A DNA stretch of 64,000 bases from Polaromonas sp. AET17H-212 (GCF_002379085.1 NZ_NBZW01000015.1:37612-101611), one strand, 5' to 3'; positions 27,296 through 35,586 are shown, counted from the stretch's first letter. The notes: generated from the letters alone by a model not told the origin. Numbers and translations are program-made.

Positions 27296-27437
27296 GGCTG
27301 AAAGCATAACCCCAGAAAGGGAACGGAGCAGAGCCAACGCCGCATGGCCCACGACCGAATCGCCTGCGCGACTGACGCGCGGGCAGGCCGCCACTACCAT
27401 TGCCTTTTGCCTGCCAGCCACTTCCCCGGAGACACCC

Positions 27438-28472
27438 ATGAGCACCCTCACCACACTGACCAACCACCAGGTCCGCCTGGCCAGCCGCCCGGTCGGCCTG
27501 CCGACCCGCGACAACTGGAGCTTCACCACCGAGCCGGTGGCCGAACCCGGCCCCGGCGGCGTGCTGGTGAAAACCCTTTACCTTTCCCTGGACCCGGCCA
27601 TGCGCGGCTGGATGAACGAGGGCAAAAGCTACATCCCGCCGGTGGAAATCGGTGCGGTCATGCGTGCCGGTGGCGTCGGCAAGGTGATCGCCTCGAACAA
27701 CCCGGCCTTTGCCGTGGGCGACTATGTCAACGCCGGGCTGGACGTGCAGGAGTACTGCCTGATTCCGGAAGCCCAGATCAAGCGCAGCGGCATGTTCAAG
27801 ATCGACCCGCGCATGGGCCTGACCTCCTGGCTCAATGTGCTGGGCATGCCCGGCATGACCGGCTACTTCGGTCTGATGGATGTGGGCCAGCCCAAGCCCG
27901 GCGACACCGTGGTGGTGTCGGGTGCGGCGGGCGCCGTCGGCCAGACCGTCGGCCAGATCGCCAAGCTCAAGGGCTGCCGCGTGGTCGGCATTGCCGGCGG
28001 CAAGGCCAAGTGCGACTGGGTCGTCAAGGAATTGGGGTTTGACGCCTGCATCGACTACAAGGCCGGCGACGTCAAGGCCGGGCTGAAGGAACATTGCCCG
28101 AAAGGCGTGGACATCTATTTCGACAATGTCGGCGGCGACATTCTGGACGCGGTGCTGACGCGCATCACGCGCGGCGCCCGCATCATCATCTGCGGCGCCA
28201 TCAGCCAGTACAACAACACCACGCCGGTCAAGGGCCCGGCCAACTACCTGTCGTTGCTGGTCAACCGCGCACGCATGGAAGGCATTGTGGTCTTCGACTA
28301 CGCCGACTGCTATCCGCTGGCGATCGCCGAGATGGCCGGCTACCTGAAAGAAGGCAAGATGAAGAGCAAGGAAGACGTGGTGGACGGGCTGGAGAACTTC
28401 CCCGAAACCCTGCTCAAGCTCTTCAACGGCGAGAACTTCGGCAAGCTGGTGCTGCAGGTCGCGAAGGAATAA
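27438..28472 (+). CDS. NADP-dependent MDR-family oxidoreductase (CurA/prostaglandin-reductase type)
   Basis: Zinc-independent medium-chain reductase, 344 residues from MSTLTTLTNHQVRL. Signatures: YLSLDPAMRGWM, the Rossmann VVSGAAGAVGQTVGQIAKLKG, and VDIYFDNVGGDILD, as in E. coli CurA and the leukotriene B4 12-hydroxydehydrogenase group, which reduce alpha,beta-unsaturated ketones. Divergent from maiA. Native substrate unknown. Confidence 0.88.
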   Translation: MSTLTTLTNHQVRLASRPVGLPTRDNWSFTTEPVAEPGPGGVLVKTLYLSLDPAMRGWMNEGKSYIPPVEIGAVMRAGGVGKVIASNNPAFAVGDYVNAGLDVQEYCLIPEAQIKRSGMFKIDPRMGLTSWLNVLGMPGMTGYFGLMDVGQPKPGDTVVVSGAAGAVGQTVGQIAKLKGCRVVGIAGGKAKCDWVVKELGFDACIDYKAGDVKAGLKEHCPKGVDIYFDNVGGDILDAVLTRITRGARIIICGAISQYNNTTPVKGPANYLSLLVNRARMEGIVVFDYADCYPLAIAEMAGYLKEGKMKSKEDVVDGLENFPETLLKLFNGENFGKLVLQVAKE

Positions 28473-28478
28473 TCCGCT

Positions 28479-28784
28479 TCAACCCATGACCCAGCGCGCG
28501 ACAGCCACCGTCGCCGCGCCGGCCACGGCGGCGGCCAGATCGTTGCGCACCAGCTTCATCACCAGCCCCACCGCCAGCAGGGCCAGCAGTTCAGGCAGCT
28601 TGCCCGAAGTGGCGGCCGGCGTCACGATGCCGACCATCACCGACAGCGGAATCGCCTTGAGCGCGGCCTCCACCCGCGGCGTGATGCGCACATAACCCAT
28701 GAGCAGGAAGCCGCTGATGCGGCAGGCGAAAGACGCCAGCGCCATGCCCACCAGCGCCAGCAGGAAGGCCGGTTCAACGGCCAT
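28479..28784 (-). CDS. azlD: AzlD-family branched-chain amino acid exporter subunit
   Basis: 101-residue membrane protein with about three to four hydrophobic segments and the AzlD pattern CRISGFLLMGY. It overlaps the end of azlC by 11 bases; the pair forms a small exporter for branched-chain or related amino acids. Third gene of a GntR-azlC-azlD operon. Confidence 0.85.
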   Translation of the reverse strand: MAVEPAFLLALVGMALASFACRISGFLLMGYVRITPRVEAALKAIPLSVMVGIVTPAATSGKLPELLALLAVGLVMKLVRNDLAAAVAGAATVAVARWVMG

Positions 28785-29475
28785 GGCGCCACGCTCCCAT
28801 CACCCCGCCCGCGATGCCCGCGCCAACGATGTACCAGGCGCCGGGCAGCAAGCGATGCAGCAGCAGCGCCACCAGCCCTGCCGCAGCGGCCGGCCACAGG
28901 TCGGACCTGCCACGCCACAGCACCATGCCGATGGCCGCGGCAAAAGCCACCAGCATGAAGTCCAGCCCGAAGGCCGCCGGGTTGGGCACATTGCCGGCCA
29001 GCAGATGGCCGACCAGCGTGCCACCCAGCCAGGGCACAAACATCGCCACGCCGGAGCCGAACACATAACCCGCGTCGCGGTAGCCGGTTTCGTACTCGCG
29101 CATAGCCATGGCCCAGCTGCCGTCGCCAAGGAAAAACAGCGAGCCCCAGCTCTGGTGGCGCGGCAGGCCAACCAGCCACGGCTGGATGGCCGCACCGTAG
29201 AGCACATAACGCGCATTCATGACCAGGATGGTGACGATGACCGGCGTGACCGCGGCCGTCGCCGTCCAGCCCTGCAGCGCCGCCAGCTGCGCGCTGCCTG
29301 AATAAACGGCGGCGCTCATCAGCAGGGCCTGCAGCCAGGACATGCCGCGTTCGCTGGCCAGCACACCAAAAACCATGGCGTACAGCGTCACGCCGGGCGC
29401 CAGCACCTGGGCGGCGAGAAAGCCGCGTCGCACACCGGCCGCGGTGAAACTGACCGGAGCCGCTGGCGCCGTCAA
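28774..29475 (-). CDS. azlC: AzlC-family branched-chain amino acid exporter subunit
   Basis: 233-residue membrane protein of the AzlC family: GVLASERGMSWLQALLMSAAVYSGSAQ, VMNARYVLYGA and GDGSWAMAM are typical. It begins with TTG overlapping the regulator stop (TTGA), implying translational coupling to the GntR gene. Substrate could be an amino acid or analogue related to the divergent catabolic genes; this is inference from position. Confidence 0.85.
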   Translation of the reverse strand: MTAPAAPVSFTAAGVRRGFLAAQVLAPGVTLYAMVFGVLASERGMSWLQALLMSAAVYSGSAQLAALQGWTATAAVTPVIVTILVMNARYVLYGAAIQPWLVGLPRHQSWGSLFFLGDGSWAMAMREYETGYRDAGYVFGSGVAMFVPWLGGTLVGHLLAGNVPNPAAFGLDFMLVAFAAAIGMVLWRGRSDLWPAAAAGLVALLLHRLLPGAWYIVGAGIAGGVMGAWRHGR

Positions 29476-30194
29476 CGCCCCACCACCAGGCGGATGGCCG
29501 GCAGCACCTGCTCGGTCTCGGCCCGGCGCTCCAGCGCCATGCGCAAATTCATCTGCGCCACTTCCGTGTGTTCGACCGCCAGCGCCTGCGCCCGTGCGCC
29601 CTCGCCCGCCTTGAGTGCGGCGAACAACATGTGATGCTGGCGATGTGCATACAGCATCCAGTCGCGGTCCAGCGTGACTGTGCCCTGCATCGGCAGCATG
29701 GCCGAGGCCGGCGCAAACGGCAGCTTGTTGTTGAGTGCCACCGCACGTTGCAGCGCCCGGTTGCCGCAGGCCTCCAGAATCAGAGCATGGAAGCGGTCGT
29801 TCATGGCCGCGTAGTCGGCATAACTCTCGTAAGTCAGCGGATTGGCCGCCAGCGCGTTGTCCCCGTCATCCAGGCAGGCCTGCAGGTCCAGCTGCAGTTG
29901 GCGCGACACGCCGTGTTCCGCCACCAGGCGGGCCGCCATGCCTTCGAGGTGCCCGCGCACGGCAATGGCGTCGGCCACCTCGCGCGGCGTGAACTGGCGC
30001 ACCAGGAACTTGCCGGTCTCGTTGGCTTCGACCAGCCCCTCCTGCTCCAGCGTCACCAGCGCGGCGCGCACGGGCGTGCGCGAGGCGCCCAGGCGCTCGG
30101 CGAGCTGCTGCTCGGCCAGGCGCTGGCCGGGTTCGAATTCGCCGCGCAGGATCAGGTCGCGCAACTGGATCAACACCGTCTCTTGCAAGTTCAT
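29472..30194 (-). CDS. GntR-family regulator, FCD (FadR) subfamily
   Basis: 240 residues: N-terminal winged helix-turn-helix (EFEPGQRLAEQQLAERLGAS with RTPVRAALVTLEQEG) and a C-terminal FCD ligand domain with metal-binding pattern D/H residues (NDRFHALI, HRQHHMLF). Divergent from the Rieske oxygenase operon and co-transcribed with azlCD, so it probably controls both, responding to a carboxylate or aromatic ligand. Confidence 0.88.
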   Translation of the reverse strand: MNLQETVLIQLRDLILRGEFEPGQRLAEQQLAERLGASRTPVRAALVTLEQEGLVEANETGKFLVRQFTPREVADAIAVRGHLEGMAARLVAEHGVSRQLQLDLQACLDDGDNALAANPLTYESYADYAAMNDRFHALILEACGNRALQRAVALNNKLPFAPASAMLPMQGTVTLDRDWMLYAHRQHHMLFAALKAGEGARAQALAVEHTEVAQMNLRMALERRAETEQVLPAIRLVVGR

Positions 30195-30203
30195 GAACCG
30201 GAA

Positions 30204-30233
30204 TGTACACTGAAATCAAATTTCGGTATACCG
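30204..30233. promoter_or_regulatory. candidate GntR operator pair
   Basis: TGTACA (30204-30209) and the perfect palindrome CGGTATACCG (30224-30233) lie in the 58-base divergent gap. GntR/FCD regulators commonly bind short palindromes with a TGTACA- or GGTATACC-like core. Confidence 0.5.
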
Positions 30234-30252
30234 TTTCAGGCAAAGGCCCTCC

Positions 30253-31644
30253 ATGAACGCAGAACAGAACGATTTGATCACCCGCGTCGGCCCCGGCACG
30301 CCTTGCGGCGCCCTGCTGCGCAGCTACTGGCAGCCGGCGGCACTGGTCGATGAATTCAACCCGGCGCTGGACCCGCGCATGGAAAAACGCCCGGTCAAGG
30401 CCGTGCGCCTGATGGGCCAGGACTTGGTGCTGTTCCGCGACGACCAGGGCCACTATGGCCTGCTGGACCGCGACTGTCCGCACCGCGGTGCCGACCTGTC
30501 GTTCGGTCGCGCCGAAGGCGATGGCCTGCGCTGCCCCTTCCACGGCTGGAAGTTCGACGTGAAGGGCCAGTGCCTGGAGACCCCGGCCGAACCCACCGGC
30601 AGCAAGCTGTGTGAGCGCGTGAAGCAGCGCAGCTACCCGGTGCGCGAACAAAGCGGCGTGCTTTTTGCCTGGCTGGGCCCGGAGGGGTCGACCCCGCCGC
30701 CGCTGCCGGCCTTTGACTGCTTCAGCGCACCCGCCACGCACAGCTTTGCCTTCAAGGGCCTGTGGAACGCCAACTGGCTGCAGGCTTTTGAGGTCGGCAT
30801 CGACCCGGCGCACCCGTCCTTTCTGCACCGCTTCCTGCAGGACGAGGCGCTGGAGGACATCGGCAACAACGCGGCGGGCAAGCAGTTCCGCAGCGCCAGC
30901 GCCGGCGCCATCGACGGCGAGCAATGGCCGATGACGCGCATCATGCGCGAGTTTGCGCAGCCCGAGATCAGTGTGGAGACCAAGCCCTGGGGCATGCAAC
31001 TGACAGCCCTGCGGCCCATGAACGACAAGCTCACGCATGTGCGCGTGACCCACGCTATTTTTCCCGCCACCTTCGTGATTCCGCTGTCGGAAACCATGAC
31101 CATCACGCAGATGCATGTGCCGGTGGATGACACCCACACCTACTGGTACTCCTTCTTCACGAGTTTTGCCGGCCCGCTGGACAAGGAGAGCATGCGTGCG
31201 CAGCGCCAGCAGTTCATCTCGCTGCCCGACTACATCCCGAACGCGGGGCGGCACAACAACTGGGGCTTCAATGCCGAGGAACAGCGCACCCAGACCTACC
31301 TGGGCATGGGCGAGGAAGACATCAATGTGCACGACCAGTGGGCGGTGGAAAGCATGGGTGCCATCCAGGACCGCACGCGCGAGCACCTGGGCACTTCGGA
31401 CAAGGTGATCATGGCGAACCGCCGCGCGCTGCTCAAGGCGATTGCCACCGTGCAGGAAGGCGGCGTGGCACCGGGCATCGCCGACGCCGCGCAGGCCGCG
31501 CAGATGCGCGGGCCGGACACGGTGGACGGCATTGCGCCGGCCGGTGAATGGCCGGCCTGGTGGCAGGAACAGGCCCGGGCCAAGCAGGCCAATGCACCCT
31601 GGACCTCTTCCGTTCGGGCTGAGCCTGTCGAAGCCGCCCAATGA
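30253..31644 (+). CDS. Rieske non-heme iron oxygenase, phthalate-dioxygenase/SadA-like alpha subunit
   Basis: 463 residues. The Rieske cluster ligands are C75, H77, C94 and H97 (CPHRGA and CPFHGW); the mononuclear iron region follows WNANWLQAFEVGIDPAHPSFLHR. Single-subunit type without a beta subunit, as in phthalate and LigXa-like oxygenases. The downstream genes (glutamine-synthetase-like ligase, 2Fe-2S ferredoxin) match my recollection of sadABD for 4-aminobenzenesulfonate oxygenation in Hydrogenophaga. The last 12 residues are encoded by a dispersed repeat (VRAEPVEA) that also spans the start region of the next gene. Substrate not determined. Confidence 0.85.
   Translation: MNAEQNDLITRVGPGTPCGALLRSYWQPAALVDEFNPALDPRMEKRPVKAVRLMGQDLVLFRDDQGHYGLLDRDCPHRGADLSFGRAEGDGLRCPFHGWKFDVKGQCLETPAEPTGSKLCERVKQRSYPVREQSGVLFAWLGPEGSTPPPLPAFDCFSAPATHSFAFKGLWNANWLQAFEVGIDPAHPSFLHRFLQDEALEDIGNNAAGKQFRSASAGAIDGEQWPMTRIMREFAQPEISVETKPWGMQLTALRPMNDKLTHVRVTHAIFPATFVIPLSETMTITQMHVPVDDTHTYWYSFFTSFAGPLDKESMRAQRQQFISLPDYIPNAGRHNNWGFNAEEQRTQTYLGMGEEDINVHDQWAVESMGAIQDRTREHLGTSDKVIMANRRALLKAIATVQEGGVAPGIADAAQAAQMRGPDTVDGIAPAGEWPAWWQEQARAKQANAPWTSSVRAEPVEAAQ
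31610..31635 (+). repeat. dispersed repeat forming the oxygenase C-terminus
   Basis: Same 26-base unit as in thrC (one base different), here read in another frame as VRAEPVEA. It ends 6 bases before the ATG of the glutamine-synthetase-like gene, so it also occupies the place of that gene's ribosome binding site. Confidence 0.8.
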
Positions 31645-33125
31645 GCAGCTTTGCCGAACAATGCGGCGTCCACGATGCCGCGCGGCAACGCGCGCTGGCC
31701 CACACCGCGCAGCTGATGGACGCCAGCGGTGTCGAGCTGGTGCGTGTTGCCTGGTGCGACATACACGGCATGCTGCGCGGCAAGACCCTGGTAGCCGGAG
31801 CCGCCGCAGGGGCCATGCAGGACGGCGTAGGCATGGTCAGCACCCTGCTGCTCAAGGACACGTCGGATCGCACCGCATTCAAGGTCTTCGAGGCCGGCGG
31901 CACAGCCGGGTTGCCGGGCTTCGAGTTCGCCAGCAACCTGCTGCTGCTGGCCGATCCCGCGAGCTTTCGGCAACTGCCCTGGGCACCGGCCACCGGCTGG
32001 GTCCAGGCTCAGCCCTGGATGCAGGACGGCACTGCCGTCGAACTGGACACGCGGCGCATTTTGCAGCGCGCCCTGGCGCAGCTGGCCGAGGCCGGTTACG
32101 GCATGAAATGCGGGCTGGAAATCGAGTTTCACGTCTACCGCATCACAGACGACGGGGCCGAGGACCAGCTGGACCCCGAGCAAGCCGCCTGGCCCGGCCT
32201 GCCGCCCCGGGTCGCGATGATCCACCCTGGCTACAACCTGCTGGCCGAGAACTGCGTTGACATGGCCGACGAGCCGCTGCGCATCGTGCAGCACACGGCG
32301 CAGGCGCTGGGCCTGCCCCTGCATTCGCTGGAAATCGAGCTGGGCCCCAGCCAAGTCGAAGCGGTGTTCGAGGCCACCGACGCCTTGACCGCCGCCGACA
32401 ACATGGTGCTGTTTCGCAGCGCGGTGAAACAGGCGCTGCGCCGCGCCGGTTACCACGCCACCTTCATGTGCCGCCCGCCGTTTCCGAACATCATGTCCAG
32501 CGGCTGGCATTTGCACCAGTCGCTGGTGGACCTGCAGACCGGTGCCAACCTGTTCCAGCGCGAGGCCCCCGCAGCAGGCACCCAGCCGACCGACGCGCAG
32601 TACACGCTGTCCCAGCTCGGGGAGCACTACCTGGCCGGCCTGCTGGCGCATGCACGCGGCATGACGGTGTTCTGCACGCCGACCATCAACGGTTTTGGCC
32701 GCTTCAGGCCCAACGCACTGGCACCGCAGTCGGTGCTGTGGGGCCGCGACAACCGCGGCGCCATGCTGCGTGTGGTGGGCCAATGTCAGGACAAGGCCAC
32801 ACGCATCGAAAACCGCATCGGCGAGCCGGCTGCCAACCCGTATCTGTACCTCGCCTCGCAGATTCACGCCGGGCTGGACGGCATCCGCCGCGGGCTCAGG
32901 GCGCCGGTGGCCACCAACGCACCCTATGGCGACGCCGGCACCCGCATCCCAACCAGCCTGGGCGAAGCGCTGGACGCGCTGCAGGCCGACCCGCTGATGG
33001 TGCAAGCCTTTGGCGAGAGTTTCATCCACTATTTCACGCGCATCAAGCAGTCGGAAATCGCGCGCCATGACCAGGCCGAGGACAAGGACGACTGGCAGCG
33101 GCGCGAATACTTCAGCCGCATCTGA
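31641..33125 (+). CDS. glutamine-synthetase-like gamma-glutamyl ligase
   Basis: 494 residues with the glutamine synthetase catalytic fold: GLEIEFHVY with metal-binding Glu, the second Glu region LEIELGPSQVEAVFEA, and the His loop IMSSGWHLHQSL. Proteins of this branch (TdnQ, AtdA1, PuuA, IpuC, and SadD by recollection) join glutamate to an amine rather than ammonia. Start overlaps the oxygenase stop (ATGA) and the ferredoxin ATG overlaps its own stop (TGATG). Proposed role: activation of an aryl or alkyl amine before or with oxygenation. True glutamine synthetase is less likely given the neighbours. Confidence 0.82.
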   Translation: MSSFAEQCGVHDAARQRALAHTAQLMDASGVELVRVAWCDIHGMLRGKTLVAGAAAGAMQDGVGMVSTLLLKDTSDRTAFKVFEAGGTAGLPGFEFASNLLLLADPASFRQLPWAPATGWVQAQPWMQDGTAVELDTRRILQRALAQLAEAGYGMKCGLEIEFHVYRITDDGAEDQLDPEQAAWPGLPPRVAMIHPGYNLLAENCVDMADEPLRIVQHTAQALGLPLHSLEIELGPSQVEAVFEATDALTAADNMVLFRSAVKQALRRAGYHATFMCRPPFPNIMSSGWHLHQSLVDLQTGANLFQREAPAAGTQPTDAQYTLSQLGEHYLAGLLAHARGMTVFCTPTINGFGRFRPNALAPQSVLWGRDNRGAMLRVVGQCQDKATRIENRIGEPAANPYLYLASQIHAGLDGIRRGLRAPVATNAPYGDAGTRIPTSLGEALDALQADPLMVQAFGESFIHYFTRIKQSEIARHDQAEDKDDWQRREYFSRI

Positions 33126-33463
33126 TGTTCAAATCACCCATGATTACTATTAATTTCATAGCTGCTGACGCACGATCCACAACGGTCCGGGCCAAAATCG
33201 GCCAAAGCCTGATGGAAGCAGCCGTGGCCGGCGGCATCACCGGCATCGCGGCCGACTGCGGCGGCACCCTGACCTGCGCGACCTGCCATGTGCTGGTGCG
33301 CGAACCGTTTGCCAGCCAGTTGCCGCCGGCCGACGCCGAGGAGCGCGCCATGCTGGCTTTCACGGCGGTACCGGCCACGCCCGCCAGCCGGCTCAGTTGC
33401 CAGATCCGCCTGAGCCCCGCACTCGACGGTTTGACGGTAGAGTTACCGGCCAGCCAATACTGA
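33125..33463 (+). CDS. 2Fe-2S ferredoxin, adrenodoxin type
   Basis: 112 residues with the C-x5-C-x2-C...C cluster motif: C45, C51, C54 (ADCGGTLTCATCH) and C92. Electron donor for the Rieske oxygenase; no reductase gene is nearby, so a shared reductase is implied. The first ATG overlaps the ligase stop; a second ATG at 33140 gives 107 residues and starts at the first beta strand. That strand (ITINFIAADA) is encoded by a copy of the dispersed GCTAT/ATAGC element. Confidence 0.87.
   Translation: MFKSPMITINFIAADARSTTVRAKIGQSLMEAAVAGGITGIAADCGGTLTCATCHVLVREPFASQLPPADAEERAMLAFTAVPATPASRLSCQIRLSPALDGLTVELPASQY
33147..33174 (+). repeat. dispersed element copy at the ferredoxin start
   Basis: ctattaatttcatagc followed by tgctgacgcacg. 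Core arms intact; the tail is missing. It encodes residues 8-17 of the ferredoxin. Confidence 0.5.
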
Positions 33464-33482
33464 TCCATACATAGGACACGCC

Positions 33483-33785
33483 ATGATTCTCGAACTCGCC
33501 GACATCCGCATCCAGCCCGGCCAGCAAGCCGCTTTTGACGAAGCCATCCAGCGCGGCCTGACCACCGTGATTGCCGGCGCCAAAGGGTTCCAGGGCTTCA
33601 AGGTCAACAAAGGCATTGAAAGCCCCGAGCGTTACGTGTTGCAGATTTTCTGGGACACGCTGGAAGACCATACCGTGGGTTTCCGCGAATCCCCGGCTTT
33701 CGCCGAGTGGCGTGCCATCGTCGGACCGTTTTTTGCCGGCCCGCCGGTGGTTGAGCACTTCACCTTGCTGGCCAAATCGGACTGA
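33483..33785 (+). CDS. antibiotic biosynthesis monooxygenase (ABM) domain protein
   Basis: 100-residue ferredoxin-like fold dimer (MILELADIRIQPGQQAAFDEA, GFQGFKVNKG, YVLQIFWDTLEDHT, FFAGPPVVEHF). ABM proteins include small cofactor-free monooxygenases and proteins of unknown role often found with aromatic oxidation genes. Last gene of the oxygenase operon, 19 bases after the ferredoxin. Confidence 0.8.
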   Translation: MILELADIRIQPGQQAAFDEAIQRGLTTVIAGAKGFQGFKVNKGIESPERYVLQIFWDTLEDHTVGFRESPAFAEWRAIVGPFFAGPPVVEHFTLLAKSD

Positions 33786-33812
33786 AGGCCCGGGATCCGG
33801 GACAGGCCAGGC

Positions 33813-34253
33813 TCAGGCCATGTCCTCGTGGCCGGCAATCAGCTTGCCGAGCAGCGCGCCGAACTGCTTGCGCTCGGCCACGCTCAGGGGACCCAGCAGG
33901 CGCGACTGAACCCGGCTGACGGCCCGTTTCATCTGCAGCGCGACTTTTTCGCCTTCCGGCGTGACCCAGAGCAGCTTGCGCCGCTTGTCCGCCGGATCCG
34001 CCTCGCGCCGCACCCAGCCCTTGGCCTCGAGCCGGCCTATCACCGAACCCGAGGTGGCGGCATCAAAAGCCACCCGCCCCGCCAGCGTGACCTGGTCTTC
34101 GCCGGGGTCGTCCATCAGGGCATTGAGAATCGCGAACTGCACCGGCGTCACGTCAAAGCCGGCCGTTTCGTCCATGAACAGGGCGATCGACAACTGGTGG
34201 GCACGGCGGATCTGGTGCCCCGGGGCTTCGCCGAAGTTATAGCTTTTTGACAT
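33813..34253 (-). CDS. MarR-family regulator of the gentisate operon
   Basis: 146 residues in the canonical MarR layout: QIRRAHQLSIALF, recognition helix region TLAGRVAFDAATSGSVIGRLEAKGW, wing RREADPADKRRKLLWVT. It is divergent from the 3-hydroxybenzoate hydroxylase gene with a perfect palindrome between them. Likely a repressor released by 3-hydroxybenzoate, gentisate or their CoA/precursor compounds. Confidence 0.88.
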   Translation of the reverse strand: MSKSYNFGEAPGHQIRRAHQLSIALFMDETAGFDVTPVQFAILNALMDDPGEDQVTLAGRVAFDAATSGSVIGRLEAKGWVRREADPADKRRKLLWVTPEGEKVALQMKRAVSRVQSRLLGPLSVAERKQFGALLGKLIAGHEDMA

Positions 34254-34294
34254 GGCGCGAGTTTAAACGCTCAGGGTAATCACTGTATGGATTA

Positions 34295-34314
34295 ATGATA
34301 AGTATACTTATCAT
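34295..34314. promoter_or_regulatory. perfect 20-bp palindrome, MarR operator
   Basis: ATGATAAGTA is exactly repeated in inverse as TACTTATCAT, in the 96-base gap between the divergent MarR and hydroxylase genes. Length and symmetry fit a MarR dimer site. It lies 35 bases before the hydroxylase start codon, so binding would block that promoter. Confidence 0.75.
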
Positions 34315-34349
34315 CTACCCAATCCTTCCCTACCGACACCGGATTCACC

Positions 34350-35543
34350 GTGACATCTCCCCACCCCATCATCATCGCCGGCGGCGGCATAGGCGGCTTG
34401 GCGACGGCCCTGGTCCTGGCGCGCGACGGCCACGCCGTGACGGTTCTGGAACAGGCCACCAGCTTTGGCGAGATCGGTGCCGGCATCCAGCTCGGTCCGA
34501 ATATTTTCAAGATGTTTGCCTGGCTCGGCCTGACCGATGTGGTCAGCAAGGTCTCATTTTTTCCGCCCGGCCTGGGCATGAACGATGTGCGCACCGGAGA
34601 GAAAGTGGTGCGTGTGCCGCTGGGCGACGTGTCCCGCGCCATCTACGGTTTTCCCTATGGCGTGATCTACCGCGCCGACCTGCACCAGGTGTTTCTCGAC
34701 GCCTGCCGGGAGCTGCCCAACATCACGCTGCGCACCCAGGCGAAGCTCGAGTCCTTCGAGCAGACCGCGGACAGCGTGCGTGTCCGGCTCGTCGGCGGCG
34801 AAACCCTGCCGGGCGTGGCGCTGATCGGGGCTGACGGTCTGTGGAGCAAGGTGCGCGAAGCGGTGGTCGGCGACGGCAAGCCCCGTGTCTCCGGCCACAT
34901 TGCCTACCGCGCGGTGCTCAAGCGCGAGGACGTCCCCACCCACCTGTGGAGCGACGACGTGTTGCTCTGGGGCGGCGAAAAAACCCATCTGGTGCACTAC
35001 CCGCTGCGCCGCGGCGAGCTGTTCAACCTGGTCGCGGTGTTCCACAGCAGCAAGTACGACGAGGGCTGGAACACCTTCGGCGACCCGGCGGAGCTCACAG
35101 AACGTTTCCGCGACGCCTGTCCGCAGGTCCGGGAGTTGCTCGGCAAGATCGAGACCTGGAAAATGTGGGTGCTGTGCGACCGCGAGCCGGTCAAGAACTG
35201 GACCGACCGGCGCGTGACGCTGCTCGGCGATGCGGCCCACCCCATGCTGCAGTACCTGGCCCAAGGCGCGGGACAGGCGATCGAAGACGCCGTGGTGTTG
35301 CGCGAAGCCCTGCGTTTTGCACGCAACGATGTGCCGCTGGCTTTCCAGAAGTACCAGCAGGCCCGCTACCTGCGCACCGGCAGGGTGCAGTTGACCGCGC
35401 GTTTTTATGGCGACATCTACCACGCCGCCGGCGTGCAGCGCGAACTGCGCAACCAGCTGTTCCAGGGCGGCCAGGAAAGCGCGGGATTTGCTGGACTGAA
35501 GTGGATGTACGACGGCATCGAGCCGTCAAAACTGTTCCAATAG
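34350..35543 (+). CDS. nagX: 3-hydroxybenzoate 6-hydroxylase
   Basis: FAD monooxygenase converting 3-hydroxybenzoate to gentisate with NADH and oxygen. 397 residues from a GTG start. FAD motifs: IIIAGGGIGGLATAL near 7-21 and VTLLGDAAHPMLQYLAQGAGQ. The combination FGEIGAGIQLGPN and QYLAQGA is that of NagX/MhbM-type enzymes; gentisate dioxygenase and fumarylpyruvate hydrolase follow in the same operon, which supports the substrate. A closely related aminobenzoate hydroxylase cannot be excluded. Confidence 0.87.
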   Translation: MTSPHPIIIAGGGIGGLATALVLARDGHAVTVLEQATSFGEIGAGIQLGPNIFKMFAWLGLTDVVSKVSFFPPGLGMNDVRTGEKVVRVPLGDVSRAIYGFPYGVIYRADLHQVFLDACRELPNITLRTQAKLESFEQTADSVRVRLVGGETLPGVALIGADGLWSKVREAVVGDGKPRVSGHIAYRAVLKREDVPTHLWSDDVLLWGGEKTHLVHYPLRRGELFNLVAVFHSSKYDEGWNTFGDPAELTERFRDACPQVRELLGKIETWKMWVLCDREPVKNWTDRRVTLLGDAAHPMLQYLAQGAGQAIEDAVVLREALRFARNDVPLAFQKYQQARYLRTGRVQLTARFYGDIYHAAGVQRELRNQLFQGGQESAGFAGLKWMYDGIEPSKLFQ

Positions 35544-35586
35544 CCCTTGTCCGACCCTGCGTGAACCTGTGAAGGCCCTTGAAATT

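Noticed and set aside
34236..34252. ttatagctttttgac at the MarR start as another element copy
   Set aside because: Only one arm-like pentamer present, and it encodes the normal MarR N-terminus.
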